From Zooshikella ganghwensis DSM 15267 (GTDB lineage: Bacteria; Pseudomonadota; Gammaproteobacteria; Pseudomonadales; Zooshikellaceae): 46,584 nucleotides of DNA. The stretch covers positions 1 through 46,584 of the forward strand of contig NZ_AUAF01000031.1 of the NCBI RefSeq assembly GCF_000428585.1, read 5' to 3'. Position numbers and translations under genes: made by a program. A model generated the notes under the pieces. The model did not search any database. It saw only the letters and a list, made by a program, of their open reading frames with translations, and was not told the origin of the DNA. Positions 1-9,248 of this stretch are shown here, piece by piece (the stretch's first letter is position 1; each line of letters opens with the position of its first letter).

Positions 1-236
1 CTGATGACATACGCAAAGCGATTTATACAACGAATGCCATTGAATCACTCAACAGCGTCATCCGAAAAGCGATTAAAAAGCGTAAATTGTTTCCAACGGA
101 TGATGCGGCAAGAAAAGTTATTTTCTTAGCGATTCAGGATGCATCAAAAAAGTGGACAATGCCGATTCGAAATTGGAAAGCGGCGTTAAATCGATTTATG
201 ATTGAGTTTGAGGATCGACTTAGACCCTATATTTAA
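1..236 (+). CDS. IS256-family transposase, C-terminal fragment (runs off the left edge)
   Basis: An open frame enters from the left edge (codons in phase with position 3) and stops with TAA at 234-236. The peptide reads DDIRKAIYTTNAIESLNSVI, then a basic stretch, and ends in FEDRLRPYI. The TTNAIESLN block followed by a basic segment and a C-terminal RF...F..R is typical of IS256/Mutator-type DDE transposases. Only about the last 77 residues are visible, so I cannot say whether the element is intact. A probable element terminus follows at 245-272. Confidence 0.88.
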   Translation, partial: DDIRKAIYTTNAIESLNSVIRKAIKKRKLFPTDDAARKVIFLAIQDASKKWTMPIRNWKAALNRFMIEFEDRLRPYI

Positions 237-244
237 AACTGGGC

Positions 245-272
245 GGATACACAGAAATATTTACAGGGTCTC
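245..272 (+). repeat. Probable right terminal inverted repeat of the IS256-family element
   Basis: Nine bases after the transposase stop lies a block that, read inward from its outer end, begins GAGACCCTGTAAATATTTCT. IS256-family ends commonly start with GAGAC or GGAGAC followed by a TGT-rich stretch, so 272 is the likely boundary. The left end and the target duplication lie outside the window, so this cannot be confirmed here. Confidence 0.6.
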
Positions 273-397
273 ATAATGTGCTATTTCCTTATATACCCTT
301 CACGAATGATTTCTAGGTTTTGTTATCTTCACTCCTCACCCCAATCACCTATTAATATAGGTTCATGGGCCTTCGTCACTCGATGGCCGCACCATCA

Positions 398-429
398 GCA
401 TTAGAAGAACCAGGATGCTCTTCTAATGC
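398..429 (-). terminator. Hairpin downstream of gatB (no U-tract)
   Basis: Perfect 11-bp inverted repeat GCATTAGAAGA / TCTTCTAATGC with a 10-nt loop, 26 nt beyond the gatB stop codon. It lies where a terminator for the gat genes would be expected, but no T-run follows on the minus strand. It may instead be an RNA 3'-end stabilising hairpin. Confidence 0.4.
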
Positions 430-454
430 ATGATGAAAATTAACGCTTTACCGA

Positions 455-1897
455 TTAAGACAACTTTTGCTGTAAAAGCTGATTTACCTGTCCTGGGTTA
501 GCACTGCCTTTCGAGGCTTTCATAACTTGCCCCACAAAGAAGCCAATCATTTTCTTACGTTTGGCATCATCCGCTGCTTTATATTGCTCAACTTGTTCAG
601 GATGCTGGGCAATAATCTCGTCAACAATAGCTGCAATGGCATTGGTGTCGGTGACTTGCTTTAATCCTTTAGCCTCGATCACTGCATCAACATCATCAGC
701 ACCTTCCCATAATGCCTCAAATGCAGTTTTAGCGCCTTTACCATTAATGGTTTGATCTTTTAAGCGGCTAAGTAATTTGGCTAAGCGATCTGCAGGTACT
801 GGGCTTTCTGTAATCTCCAGGTTATTTTTATTCAGTCTTGCTGCTAATTCACCCATCATCCAGTTGGCTGCCAGTTTGGCATCATCACACTGCGTTGCCA
901 CTTGCTCAAAATATTCTGCTGTTTCTCGCTCTTCCGACAAAATCGTTGCGTCATACTCGCTGAGTTTAAACGCATCCATAAAGCGTTGGCGTTTTTGTTC
1001 TGGCAACTCAGGCAATCCATCTCTTATAGACTTCAAGTCTTCATCTGTAATGATGACGGGCAATAAGTCAGGGCAAGGGAAGTAGCGGTAATCATTGGCC
1101 TCTTCTTTGCCCCGCATGGAGCGAGTTTCATCACGCTCGGAGTCATAAAGGCGGGTTTCCTGCACAACTTTATTACCGGCCTCAAGTACATCAATTTGTC
1201 GCTCTATTTCATAGTTAATGGCTTTTTCAATAAAGCGAAATGAGTTGACGTTTTTAATTTCGGCACGGGTACCGAGGGTGGTTTCGCCTTTGGGGCGAAT
1301 CGATACGTTGGCATCGCAGCGCATGGAACCTTGAGCCATGTTGCCATCTGAGATGCCTAAGTAACGAATCAGGCCATGAATATACTTTAAATAAGCCACG
1401 GCTTCTGTTGCTGAACGCAGGTCTGGCTCTGACACTATTTCCAGCAGTGGTGTACCTGCGCGGTTAAGGTCGATACCTGTCATCCCATGAAAGTCTTCAT
1501 GGAGCGACTTACCTGCATCTTCTTCCAGGTGAGCACGAGTCACCCCAATGCGTTTAATTTCACCACTTTCTAAAGGAATATCCACATAGCCTTGTCCCAC
1601 AATCGGTAAATCCATTTGGCTGGTTTGGTAGCCTTTGGGCAGGTCTGGATAAAAGTAATTTTTACGGGCAAATATATTGGTTTGATTAATGTGAGCATGT
1701 ATACCCAAGCCGAACATGACGGCCATGCGAACTGCTTCAGCGTTCAGTACAGGCAATACGCCAGGCAAGCCTAAATCCACTGCACAGGCCTGGGTGTTTG
1801 GCTCTGCACCAAAAGCAGTGCTGGCACCTGAGAAAATTTTTGACTTAGTTGCAAGTTGTACGTGAACTTCCAACCCAATAACCGCTTCCCATTGCAT
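455..1897 (-). CDS. gatB: Aspartyl/glutamyl-tRNA(Asn/Gln) amidotransferase subunit B
   Basis: 480 residues, full length for GatB. The N-terminus [15 protein letters not shown] is the diagnostic start of the GatB kinase-like catalytic domain, which phosphorylates the misacylated Glu/Asp on its tRNA before GatA-delivered ammonia amidates it. The conserved segments [12 protein letters not shown] and [10 protein letters not shown] are present. The C-terminus (from about residue 330) is the helical tail plus YqeY-type domain ending [20 protein letters not shown], which recognises tRNA. It lies 32 nt downstream of gatA on the same strand. GatCAB implies that this organism makes Gln-tRNA and/or Asn-tRNA by the indirect route, unlike E. 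coli. Confidence 0.97.
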   Translation of the reverse strand: MQWEAVIGLEVHVQLATKSKIFSGASTAFGAEPNTQACAVDLGLPGVLPVLNAEAVRMAVMFGLGIHAHINQTNIFARKNYFYPDLPKGYQTSQMDLPIVGQGYVDIPLESGEIKRIGVTRAHLEEDAGKSLHEDFHGMTGIDLNRAGTPLLEIVSEPDLRSATEAVAYLKYIHGLIRYLGISDGNMAQGSMRCDANVSIRPKGETTLGTRAEIKNVNSFRFIEKAINYEIERQIDVLEAGNKVVQETRLYDSERDETRSMRGKEEANDYRYFPCPDLLPVIITDEDLKSIRDGLPELPEQKRQRFMDAFKLSEYDATILSEERETAEYFEQVATQCDDAKLAANWMMGELAARLNKNNLEITESPVPADRLAKLLSRLKDQTINGKGAKTAFEALWEGADDVDAVIEAKGLKQVTDTNAIAAIVDEIIAQHPEQVEQYKAADDAKRKKMIGFFVGQVMKASKGSANPGQVNQLLQQKLS

Positions 1898-1929
1898 GAT
1901 TGCTATAACCTCGTTGTTTACCTTGTTGA

Positions 1930-3408
1930 TTAGTCAAGTGCCGCAGGGCGTTGGCGGTGCCAATCGGTGGCTTGTTGGAATTGATGGGCAACTTGCAGTA
2001 GTTTTGCTTCAGCAAAGTAGTTGCCAATGATTTGCAAGCCTACGGGTAAACCATCCACCAAACCGGCTGGCACTGACATAGCAGGCAAACCAGCCAGGTT
2101 AACTGCGATGGTATTAATATCTGAGGCATACATAGCAACGGGGTCATCCATTTTTTCGCCAATATTAAAGGCGGTAGTGGGTGCTGTTGGGCTCATAATG
2201 ACGTCTACGTCATTAAATACATTCGTAAAGTCCTGTTTGACCAAGCGACGAATTTTTTGGGCTTTAATGTAATAAGCATCGAAATAGCCAGCTGATAACG
2301 CATAAGTGCCGACTAGAATACGACGTTTAACTTCAGCACCAAAACCTTCACCACGACTACGTTTATAAAGGTCTTCTAGATCTTTTGGCGCTTCGCAGCG
2401 ATAACCATAACGAACACCGTCAAAGCGTGATAAGTTGGAGGAAGCCTCAGCCGGAGCAATGACGTAGTAGGCCGGTAGTGATAAAGCGGTATGCGGCAGG
2501 CTGACTTCTTTGATGGTTGCGCCAAGTTGGCGATAGACATCAAGTGCAGCATGAATGGCTTTGCTGACATTACTATCAATACCCGCTGAAAAATACTCTG
2601 TTGGCAACCCTATCGTCAGACCTGTCAGTGGCTGACTAAGTGACTCGGTATAGTCAGGTACAGGCTGATCAACACAGGTTGAATCCTTGCTATCAAAACC
2701 TGACATCACATTTAGGAGGAGTGCTGCATCTTCTGCAGAACGCGTCATTGGGCCTGCTTGATCTAAACTAGAAGCAAAGGCAATCATTCCCCAGCGAGAG
2801 ATACGGCCATAAGTTGGTTTAATGCCAGTGATACCACATAGCGCTGCAGGTTGACGAATAGATCCACCGGTATCTGTGCCTGTGGCTGCGGGTGTGAGTT
2901 GGGCTGCTACGGCTGCTGCAGAACCACCGGATGAGCCTCCGGGCACACGTTTGATATCCCAAGGGTTACAGACTGAGCCAAAATGGCTGGTTTCATTGGA
3001 TGAACCCATGGCAAATTCATCCATGTTGGTTTTACCCAGGGTGATAAAGTTGGCTTGACTGAACTTTTCGGTGACGGTTGACTCATAAGGCGCAATAAAG
3101 TTAGCCAGCATTTTAGAGCCACAGGTTGTTTTTATACCCTTGGTGCAGAAAATGTCTTTATGGGCAATAGGGATACCTGCAAATTGATTCGCTTGACCAC
3201 TGGCTCTGAGTTGATCTGCCTGTTTGGCTTGATTCAAAGCGTCTTCTTCGTTAACCGTAATAAAACTGTTGTATTTTTTGTCAAGTTGATTAATTCTGGA
3301 GATATAGTGTTGCGTAAGTTCTACGCTGGAGAATTTTTTATCAGCCAGCCCATGAACCAGCTCAGCGATTGTCAGTTCGTGCATTGCAGCAATATCCTGT
3401 TGAACCAT
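1930..3408 (-). CDS. gatA: Aspartyl/glutamyl-tRNA(Asn/Gln) amidotransferase subunit A
   Basis: 492-residue amidase-signature protein that releases ammonia from glutamine for the GatB-bound aminoacyl-tRNA. The Ser-cisSer-Lys triad is visible with the family's exact spacing: Lys84 in [10 protein letters not shown], Ser159 in the PGGSSGGS block, Ser183 in GTDTGGS. The first ATG (3408) has AAAGG three bases upstream. A second in-frame ATG eight codons later (MHELTIAEL) matches the usual family start and has AGGA ten bases upstream, so the real start may be 3384. It is separated from gatC by about 200 nt, wider than the usual tight gatCAB arrangement. Confidence 0.96.
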   Translation of the reverse strand: MVQQDIAAMHELTIAELVHGLADKKFSSVELTQHYISRINQLDKKYNSFITVNEEDALNQAKQADQLRASGQANQFAGIPIAHKDIFCTKGIKTTCGSKMLANFIAPYESTVTEKFSQANFITLGKTNMDEFAMGSSNETSHFGSVCNPWDIKRVPGGSSGGSAAAVAAQLTPAATGTDTGGSIRQPAALCGITGIKPTYGRISRWGMIAFASSLDQAGPMTRSAEDAALLLNVMSGFDSKDSTCVDQPVPDYTESLSQPLTGLTIGLPTEYFSAGIDSNVSKAIHAALDVYRQLGATIKEVSLPHTALSLPAYYVIAPAEASSNLSRFDGVRYGYRCEAPKDLEDLYKRSRGEGFGAEVKRRILVGTYALSAGYFDAYYIKAQKIRRLVKQDFTNVFNDVDVIMSPTAPTTAFNIGEKMDDPVAMYASDINTIAVNLAGLPAMSVPAGLVDGLPVGLQIIGNYFAEAKLLQVAHQFQQATDWHRQRPAALD

Positions 3409-3479
3409 TAGCCTTTAATCATTAGCTGTCTGGAACAGTTTCTCATTGAGTGCTAGGCAGCGCCGAATTCACTCTATGA

Positions 3480-3501
3480 GCTACCCAACAAATAGGGTAT
3501 G
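3480..3501. repeat. Degenerate copy of the recurring 22-bp palindrome (gatA-gatC gap)
   Basis: TACCC / GGGTA arms (3482-3486 and 3495-3499) separated by an 8-nt centre AACAAATA. The geometry matches three better copies at 16169, 28243 and 44020, but only five bases of each arm are kept. Confidence 0.4.
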
Positions 3502-3604
3502 TAACAGCTAGATGCAAAAAAGTGATGGTTTATCTATCTTTGGTGTAGCGGTAAATACTTTGCGGTATTGTTAAATAGTATTGGTGTGGTTATTCGATAA
3601 CGTT

Positions 3605-3892
3605 TTACTCGATAACTTTAGGCACCAGGTATAGCCCATTTTCGGTTTGGGGTGCCAGCTGTTGAAAGTGGTCACGCTGGTTAGTCTCAGTAACCTCATC
3701 ACTACGCAAGCGCTGAACAAGTTCAAGCGGGTGGGCTAAAGGCTCGATATTGTCAGTATTGACAGCCTGCATTTGATCAACCATGTGTAAAATGTCTTTG
3801 AGGGTAGCGGTGGTGTTTTCAATGTCTTGTTCATTGATCGCGATGCGAGCCAAGTGGGCAATACCTTCCACATCTGAGCGGTCAAGCGCCAT
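3605..3892 (-). CDS. gatC: Aspartyl/glutamyl-tRNA(Asn/Gln) amidotransferase subunit C
   Basis: 95 residues beginning [17 protein letters not shown]. This small subunit wraps the GatA-GatB interface and stabilises the complex. The motifs [10 protein letters not shown] near the N-terminus and the C-terminal [12 protein letters not shown] (family form E-x-x-F-x-V-P-k-V-i) identify it. The ATG at 3892 is chosen over an in-frame GTG four codons upstream because GGAG lies six bases before it (plus-strand CTCC at 3899-3902), and that SD would lie inside the longer reading. It is first in the gat cluster and transcribed away from mreB. Confidence 0.95.
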   Translation of the reverse strand: MALDRSDVEGIAHLARIAINEQDIENTTATLKDILHMVDQMQAVNTDNIEPLAHPLELVQRLRSDEVTETNQRDHFQQLAPQTENGLYLVPKVIE

Positions 3893-4071
3893 GAGTATCT
3901 CCACAAATTGGGTTGAGAATTGCTTATCATAGACAATTATACCTGCAGGCTAAAGTGAAAAGCATACAGATACAGTACAAAATAAGCAGTTTAATTTAGG
4001 GGTATTAATACATAATCTCAAGCCGAAAAATGTCTATACCTCGATGAATGTGTATTGAACTTGCTCAAACT

Positions 4072-4117
4072 TGCTGCCGTTGTTAGAGTTCGGCAGCATT
4101 GGTTTTAGTTTTTTTGT
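4072..4117 (+). terminator. Terminator-like hairpin in the mreB leader (possible attenuator)
   Basis: TGCTGCCG (4072-4079) pairs perfectly with CGGCAGCA (4091-4098) across an 11-nt loop. It is followed by a T-rich run containing seven consecutive T. It stands 37 nt before the mreB ATG, on the mreB sense strand. gatC is transcribed in the opposite direction, so the hairpin cannot serve the gat genes. If transcription starts upstream of it, it would act as an attenuator or leaky terminator. Confidence 0.6.
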
Positions 4118-4128
4118 TGGGAAGATAG

Positions 4129-5172
<1,044 letters not shown>

Positions 5173-5299
5173 CTTGTAAGCTATTCCCCTTCATCATTGG
5201 GATATATAGTGCTAGGGCCTGTTAACACTAAAATATAGCTGCATGCTTGAGTGGGGCTGATGAACATATCTGGCTTCCACACATCTCTGTAAATGAATT

Positions 5300-5347
5300 G
5301 CCCAATACCTTCTGATGCGGTATTGGGCTTTATTTGTTATTTTTTTG
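5300..5347 (+). terminator. Intrinsic terminator between mreB and mreC
   Basis: Perfect 10-bp stem GCCCAATACC / GGTATTGGGC (5300-5309 and 5319-5328) with a 9-nt loop, followed by a T-rich tract with seven consecutive T. It would end or attenuate mreB transcripts just before mreC. Confidence 0.85.
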
Positions 5348-5368
5348 TGACATATAAGAGGTCTTTCT

Positions 5369-6250
5369 ATTAAGTCGTTATTTGCTAAACAGCGGTCTTT
5401 GGCTACACGACTGTTTTTGTGTGTTGTGCTTTCTGTAGCATCAATGATCGTTGATCACAAATATAATTATTTGGACACTGTACGTGCATGGTTAACAGTG
5501 ATTGTGACGCCTATTCAGTGGGTGGCTGACATTCCTGCGCGAATGTGGGGCATGGCGGATAATGCACTACAAACGCGGGCTGAGTTACTGGAAGAAAATG
5601 CTCGCCTGGAAGCCAAAAATTTAATACTAGAACGAAAGCTGCAAAAACTGGCAGCGCTGACGGCACAAAATATTCGTTTACGTGAGTTACTAAACTCATC
5701 TCGCTCCATTGATGAAAAAGTACTTATTGCTGAGTTAATGGGGATTGACCCTAACCCTTACACCCACCAGATTATTGTCAATAAAGGTTCACTGGATGGT
5801 GTCTATGTGGGCCAGCCGCTACTGGATGCTAAGGGGCTAATGGGGCAGGTTATTACTGTCAGCCCATTTAGCAGTCGTATTATGCTGATTACTGATACTC
5901 ACCACAGTATTCCTGTTCAGGTTAATCGTAATGGGGTTCGTGCTATTGCAGTGGGAACAGGTAAGCTGGATGAGCTGGAACTAAGGCATGTGCCGGATAC
6001 TACCGACATTCGTCAAGGTGATATTCTGGTGAGTTCGGGGTTGGGACAAAAATTTCCGGTGGGTTATCCGGTGGGGGAAGTTATTTCAGTTGTCCATGAT
6101 CCAGGTAAACCCTTTGCTGTAATTAAAGTAAGACCTGCCGCTAAGTTAGATCGTAGTCGACATGTGTTGTTGGTGTTTACCCATCATCAAACACAAGCGT
6201 TGACTGATGAGATTATACAGGAAGACCAACGTGACGCTGCAGAAAGCTAA
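5369..6250 (+). CDS. mreC: Rod shape-determining protein MreC, apparent AUU start codon
   Basis: MreC is a bitopic periplasmic scaffold that links MreB and MreD to PBP2. One N-terminal membrane segment (LFLCVVLSVASMIV) precedes a coiled coil (ARLEAKNLILERKLQKLAAL) and the beta-rich MreC domain with TDTHHSIPVQV and DILVSSGLGQKFPVGYPV. The frame opens after a TGA at 5348 and has no ATG or GTG near the family start. Beginning at ATT 5369 gives (M)KSLFAKQRSLATRLFLC, which aligns residue for residue with the E. coli start MKPIFSRGPSLQIRLIL. AAGAGG lies seven bases before that ATT. The only later candidate, TTG 5399, has no ribosome-binding site and would drop ten conserved residues. Length from ATT is 293 residues. 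It overlaps mreD. Confidence 0.93.
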   Translation: MKSLFAKQRSLATRLFLCVVLSVASMIVDHKYNYLDTVRAWLTVIVTPIQWVADIPARMWGMADNALQTRAELLEENARLEAKNLILERKLQKLAALTAQNIRLRELLNSSRSIDEKVLIAELMGIDPNPYTHQIIVNKGSLDGVYVGQPLLDAKGLMGQVITVSPFSSRIMLITDTHHSIPVQVNRNGVRAIAVGTGKLDELELRHVPDTTDIRQGDILVSSGLGQKFPVGYPVGEVISVVHDPGKPFAVIKVRPAAKLDRSRHVLLVFTHHQTQALTDEIIQEDQRDAAES

Positions 6251-6719
6251 TCGCTCTTGGATAATTTGGGTCACGTTATTTATGGCCTATGTGTTGTGTT
6301 TACTGCCGATGCCTTCCTGGCTAGCCATTGGACGACCTGAGTGGTTAGCAATGGTTGTCATTTATTGGGGAATGGCCCTGCCAGAGCGTATGGGCATTTT
6401 CACCGCTTGGACACTGGGTATCTTGCTTGATGTTATGCAAGGCGTGCTGTTAGGACAAAATGCATTGGGTATGGTGGTTGTGGCGTATGTTGCATTACGT
6501 TTGCATCGCCGGATTCGGGTTTTTCCTTTATTGCAGCAGTCGCTTTTTATTCTGGTACTAGTGGGTATTTATCAGTTGATTAGTTTATGGGCGCGATCGG
6601 TTGTCGGTCGTATGCCGCCTAATTTGTTGTTTATGATGCCTGCTGTGGTGAGTGCCGTATTGTGGCCCTGGTTATTTATTATTCTTCGAGATATTAGAAG
6701 GCGCTACAAAGTGTCCTAA
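6231..6719 (+). CDS. mreD: Rod shape-determining protein MreD
   Basis: 162 residues from GTG 6231, exactly the E. coli MreD length. Polytopic inner-membrane protein with about five hydrophobic segments; it joins MreC in the elongation complex. Family features include the P-WL...RPEWLAMVVIYW block, GILLDVMQGVLLGQNALGM, and a C-terminal WPWLFIILRDIRRRY. The GTG is preferred over an ATG at 6207 because AGGA lies eight bases before it and the encoded N-terminus matches the family. The start lies inside the end of mreC (20-nt overlap), suggesting translational coupling. Confidence 0.95.
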   Translation: MTLQKANRSWIIWVTLFMAYVLCLLPMPSWLAIGRPEWLAMVVIYWGMALPERMGIFTAWTLGILLDVMQGVLLGQNALGMVVVAYVALRLHRRIRVFPLLQQSLFILVLVGIYQLISLWARSVVGRMPPNLLFMMPAVVSAVLWPWLFIILRDIRRRYKVS

Positions 6720-7054
6720 GTATATTTTTTGCTGTGACTATGTCCTCTTAGCAAACAGCTTGCAACGCTAGGGTTAGCATTGCTAAGGCTAGTTATACGG
6801 TACATTTAGTATTGCCTAAGGGGACATTGCTAGTTGTTCTTTCCGCTACTTTCGCGTTAAATCTATAGTCTATTAGCGTACTACCTCAGTATTGGCCCTT
6901 TTTTGAGCGGGGTTAGTTGTTTACTGCCACGGTATGTGCTGAATTAGTGAGATGCGATGAATTAGCTAGAGCGATCTTATTTTATATTGGTTAGTCTTAT
7001 ACCACTCGTGTAGTCCCTTGTGGATTTTGTTTGTGCTAGCACAAAGAGGCATTG
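6720..7054. other. 335-nt gap between mreD and maf
   Basis: I see no gene, tRNA or convincing terminator here. The only distinctive element is a perfect 16-bp palindrome next to the maf ribosome-binding site (listed separately). A maf-rng promoter probably lies in the second half, but I cannot assign clear -35/-10 boxes. Confidence 0.5.
7030..7045. promoter_or_regulatory. 16-bp perfect palindrome adjoining the maf ribosome-binding site
   Basis: TTTGTGCTAGCACAAA is a perfect 16-bp palindrome. Its last base is the first A of the AGAGG Shine-Dalgarno (7045-7049) for maf. It could be an operator or, as RNA, a small hairpin that affects access to the ribosome-binding site. Confidence 0.4.
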
Positions 7055-7690
7055 ATGATTTACCTCGCTTCTCAGTCGCCAAGGCGCCAGGAACTGTTAA
7101 AGCAGATTGGTGTTAAGTATGTGGTTATTTCAGCTGCAATTGATGAATCTCCCTATGCTGGTGAAGTTGGAGAGGCCTATGTGCTGAGGATGGCAAAGGA
7201 AAAAGCAGATGCTGGGTGGCACACATTGCAGGCTAAGGCGAATGCCGTAGTTAACAGTGCGAATAGCCCTTTTGTTTTAGCGGCAGATACCAGTGTCATT
7301 GTCGATGGCTGTATTATGGGGAAGCCCAAAAGTACAGCAGATGCGCAGGCAATGCTGATGCGTTTGGCCAATCGCACGCATCAAGTTATAACGGCAGTTG
7401 CCGTGCAATCTAGCAACCAGCTGGAAACCCGCTTGAGCATCAGCAATGTTACTTTTCGTGCGCTGACAGAGGCAGAGGTACAAGCTTACATAGAGAGTGG
7501 TGAACCTTTAGATAAAGCTGGTGCCTATGCTATACAAGGGCTAGGTGCAGTTTTTGTGCAACATTTAGCGGGCAGTTATTCTGGAGTGATGGGACTGCCC
7601 TTGGCTGAAACGGCTGAGTTACTCCAGTTAATGGGTGTACCCACAGGGCTTTCATCTTGGAGAAAACAACTAGAGCGTGCAGATGAGTGA
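7055..7690 (+). CDS. maf: Maf-family nucleoside triphosphate pyrophosphatase (YhdE type)
   Basis: 211 residues from ATG 7055, with AGAGG five bases upstream; an in-frame TTG directly before it is not needed. Maf proteins hydrolyse NTPs to NMP plus pyrophosphate. The YhdE branch prefers dTTP/UTP and some modified pyrimidines, and removes non-canonical nucleotides. The signature IYLASQSPRRQELL is at the N-terminus, the metal/substrate Asp is in VLAADTSVIVDG, and GKPKSTADAQAML and GAYAIQGLGAVFV complete the fold. The mreBCD-maf-rng order is the conserved gammaproteobacterial arrangement. The 3' end overlaps rng by 8 nt. Confidence 0.95.
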   Translation: MIYLASQSPRRQELLKQIGVKYVVISAAIDESPYAGEVGEAYVLRMAKEKADAGWHTLQAKANAVVNSANSPFVLAADTSVIVDGCIMGKPKSTADAQAMLMRLANRTHQVITAVAVQSSNQLETRLSISNVTFRALTEAEVQAYIESGEPLDKAGAYAIQGLGAVFVQHLAGSYSGVMGLPLAETAELLQLMGVPTGLSSWRKQLERADE

Positions 7691-9173
7691 AGAAATACTG
7701 ATGAATATCACACCCATGGAGTCGCGGGTGGCTGTGGTAGAAAACGGTGTACTGCAAGAGGTGTACATCGAACGCACTCAACGTCGTGGTATTGTTGGTA
7801 ATATTTATAAAGGCAAAGTAGTCAGGGTATTGCCAGGGATGCAGGCAGCGTTTGTCGATATTGGCTTAGAGCGCGCTGCGTTTATACACGCCAGTGAGAT
7901 TATTCCTAAAAATAATGATGCGAAGGAGACTGAATCTTCCTCAAGCAATGACACTGAACCTCACATCAGTTATTTAGTCCATGAAGGTCAATCCATAGTG
8001 GTTCAGGTTACCAAAGATCCTCTGGGAACCAAAGGTGCTCGACTGACAACTCATATTTCTATTCCTGCTCGTTATCTTGTGTTTATGCCTCACACCAACC
8101 ATGTTGGTATCTCGTTACGTATTGAAGATCAGCAGGAGCGTGAGCGGTTAAAGGTGATGGTGGAAACGCTCCTTGAGGAGCATGGGCTTCAAGATAAAGG
8201 CGGCTTTATTCTTAGAACGGCGGCTGAAGGTGTCGGTGAAGCGGAAATACTAAATGATATTTTTTTCTTGCACCGCTTGTGGGATTCAATTTCAGAAAGT
8301 ATTGCTTCCATTAAAGCACCTGTTGCAGTTTATGAAGATCTTCCTCTTTATTTGCGTACTTTAAGAGATCTGGTTGAGCCTATCATTGAAAAGGTTCGTA
8401 TTGACTCTAAAGAAACCTACTTAAAGGTACTTAAATTTGTTAAGAAATTAATCCCGCAAATTGAAGATCGTGTTGAATACTATCCTGGCGAGCGTCCCAT
8501 TTTTGATTTATACAGTGTTGAGGATGAAATACAACGTGCGCTCAGCCGAAAGGTTCCACTTAAATCTGGCGGCCATCTGATTCTTGATCAGACTGAAGCG
8601 ATGACGACTATTGATGTAAATACAGGGGCTTTTGTTGGTCATCGTAATCTGGAAGAGACTATTTTTAAAACGAATTTAGAAGCAGCCACAGCAATAGCCC
8701 GTCAGCTCCGTTTGCGCAATCTTGGTGGCATTATCATCATCGATTTTATTGATATGGAAGATGAGGAGCATAAACGACAAGTCTTTCGTATGCTGGAAAA
8801 AAACCTTGAGCGTGATCATGCGAAAACCAATATTACAGGGGTTTCCGAGTTAGGTTTAGTGGAAATGACCCGTAAACGGACGCGTGAAAGTCTGGAAAAT
8901 GTGCTGTGCGAGCCTTGTCCAACTTGCCAGGGACGCGGTTCATTGAAAACTCCAGAAACCGTTTGTTATGAAATATTTCGGGAGATCCTTAGAGAAGCAA
9001 GGGCTTATGATAGCGATACCTACTTAGTATTGGCGGCACAAACTGTGGTGGATCGCCTACTGGAGGAAGACTCTGGTAATGTCGCTGACCTGGAAGAATT
9101 TATTGAAAAAAATATACGTATTCAGGTTGAACCTATGTATACCCAAGAACAATTTGATGTTGTCTTGGTATAA
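7683..9173 (+). CDS. rng: Ribonuclease G
   Basis: 496 residues from ATG 7683, whose product (MSEEILMNITPMESRVAV) aligns with the E. coli RNase G start; an in-frame GTG two codons earlier is less likely. It is an endoribonuclease of the RNase E/G family that matures the 16S rRNA 5' end and processes some mRNAs. The S1 domain follows RRGIVGNIYKGKVVRVLPGM. The catalytic Mg-binding pair is Asp311 (TTIDVNTG) and Asp354 (IIIDFIDM), with the same 43-residue spacing as RNase E. The Zn-link CPTC is at Cys412/Cys415. There is no long RNase E-type C-terminal scaffold, so this is RNase G. Confidence 0.97.
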   Translation: MSEEILMNITPMESRVAVVENGVLQEVYIERTQRRGIVGNIYKGKVVRVLPGMQAAFVDIGLERAAFIHASEIIPKNNDAKETESSSSNDTEPHISYLVHEGQSIVVQVTKDPLGTKGARLTTHISIPARYLVFMPHTNHVGISLRIEDQQERERLKVMVETLLEEHGLQDKGGFILRTAAEGVGEAEILNDIFFLHRLWDSISESIASIKAPVAVYEDLPLYLRTLRDLVEPIIEKVRIDSKETYLKVLKFVKKLIPQIEDRVEYYPGERPIFDLYSVEDEIQRALSRKVPLKSGGHLILDQTEAMTTIDVNTGAFVGHRNLEETIFKTNLEAATAIARQLRLRNLGGIIIIDFIDMEDEEHKRQVFRMLEKNLERDHAKTNITGVSELGLVEMTRKRTRESLENVLCEPCPTCQGRGSLKTPETVCYEIFREILREARAYDSDTYLVLAAQTVVDRLLEEDSGNVADLEEFIEKNIRIQVEPMYTQEQFDVVLV

Positions 9174-9193
9174 AGCAAGTTGCGTGTAATTTT

Positions 9194-9224
9194 ATATTCC
9201 CTAACGAGCCTTCGTTTGGGATAT
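9194..9224 (+). terminator. Imperfect hairpin after rng
   Basis: The arms ATATTCCCTAACGA and TCGTTTGGGATAT pair with one bulge and one mismatch, 20 nt after the rng stop. No T-run follows, so it is a weak terminator candidate at best, or a transcript-stability hairpin between rng and yhdP. Confidence 0.3.
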
Positions 9225-9248
9225 AGGCTTGGTGTTTTGGATAGCTAA

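Noticed and set aside
288-305. TATACCCTTCACGAATG after the IS256 end as a fifth palindrome copy
   Set aside because: Only the left arm is present; there is no GGGTATA partner at the fixed distance.
5215-5245. GGGCCTGTTAACACTAA between mreB and mreC as an IS scar
   Set aside because: It recalls some IS termini, but no partner repeat, transposase remnant or target duplication is visible.
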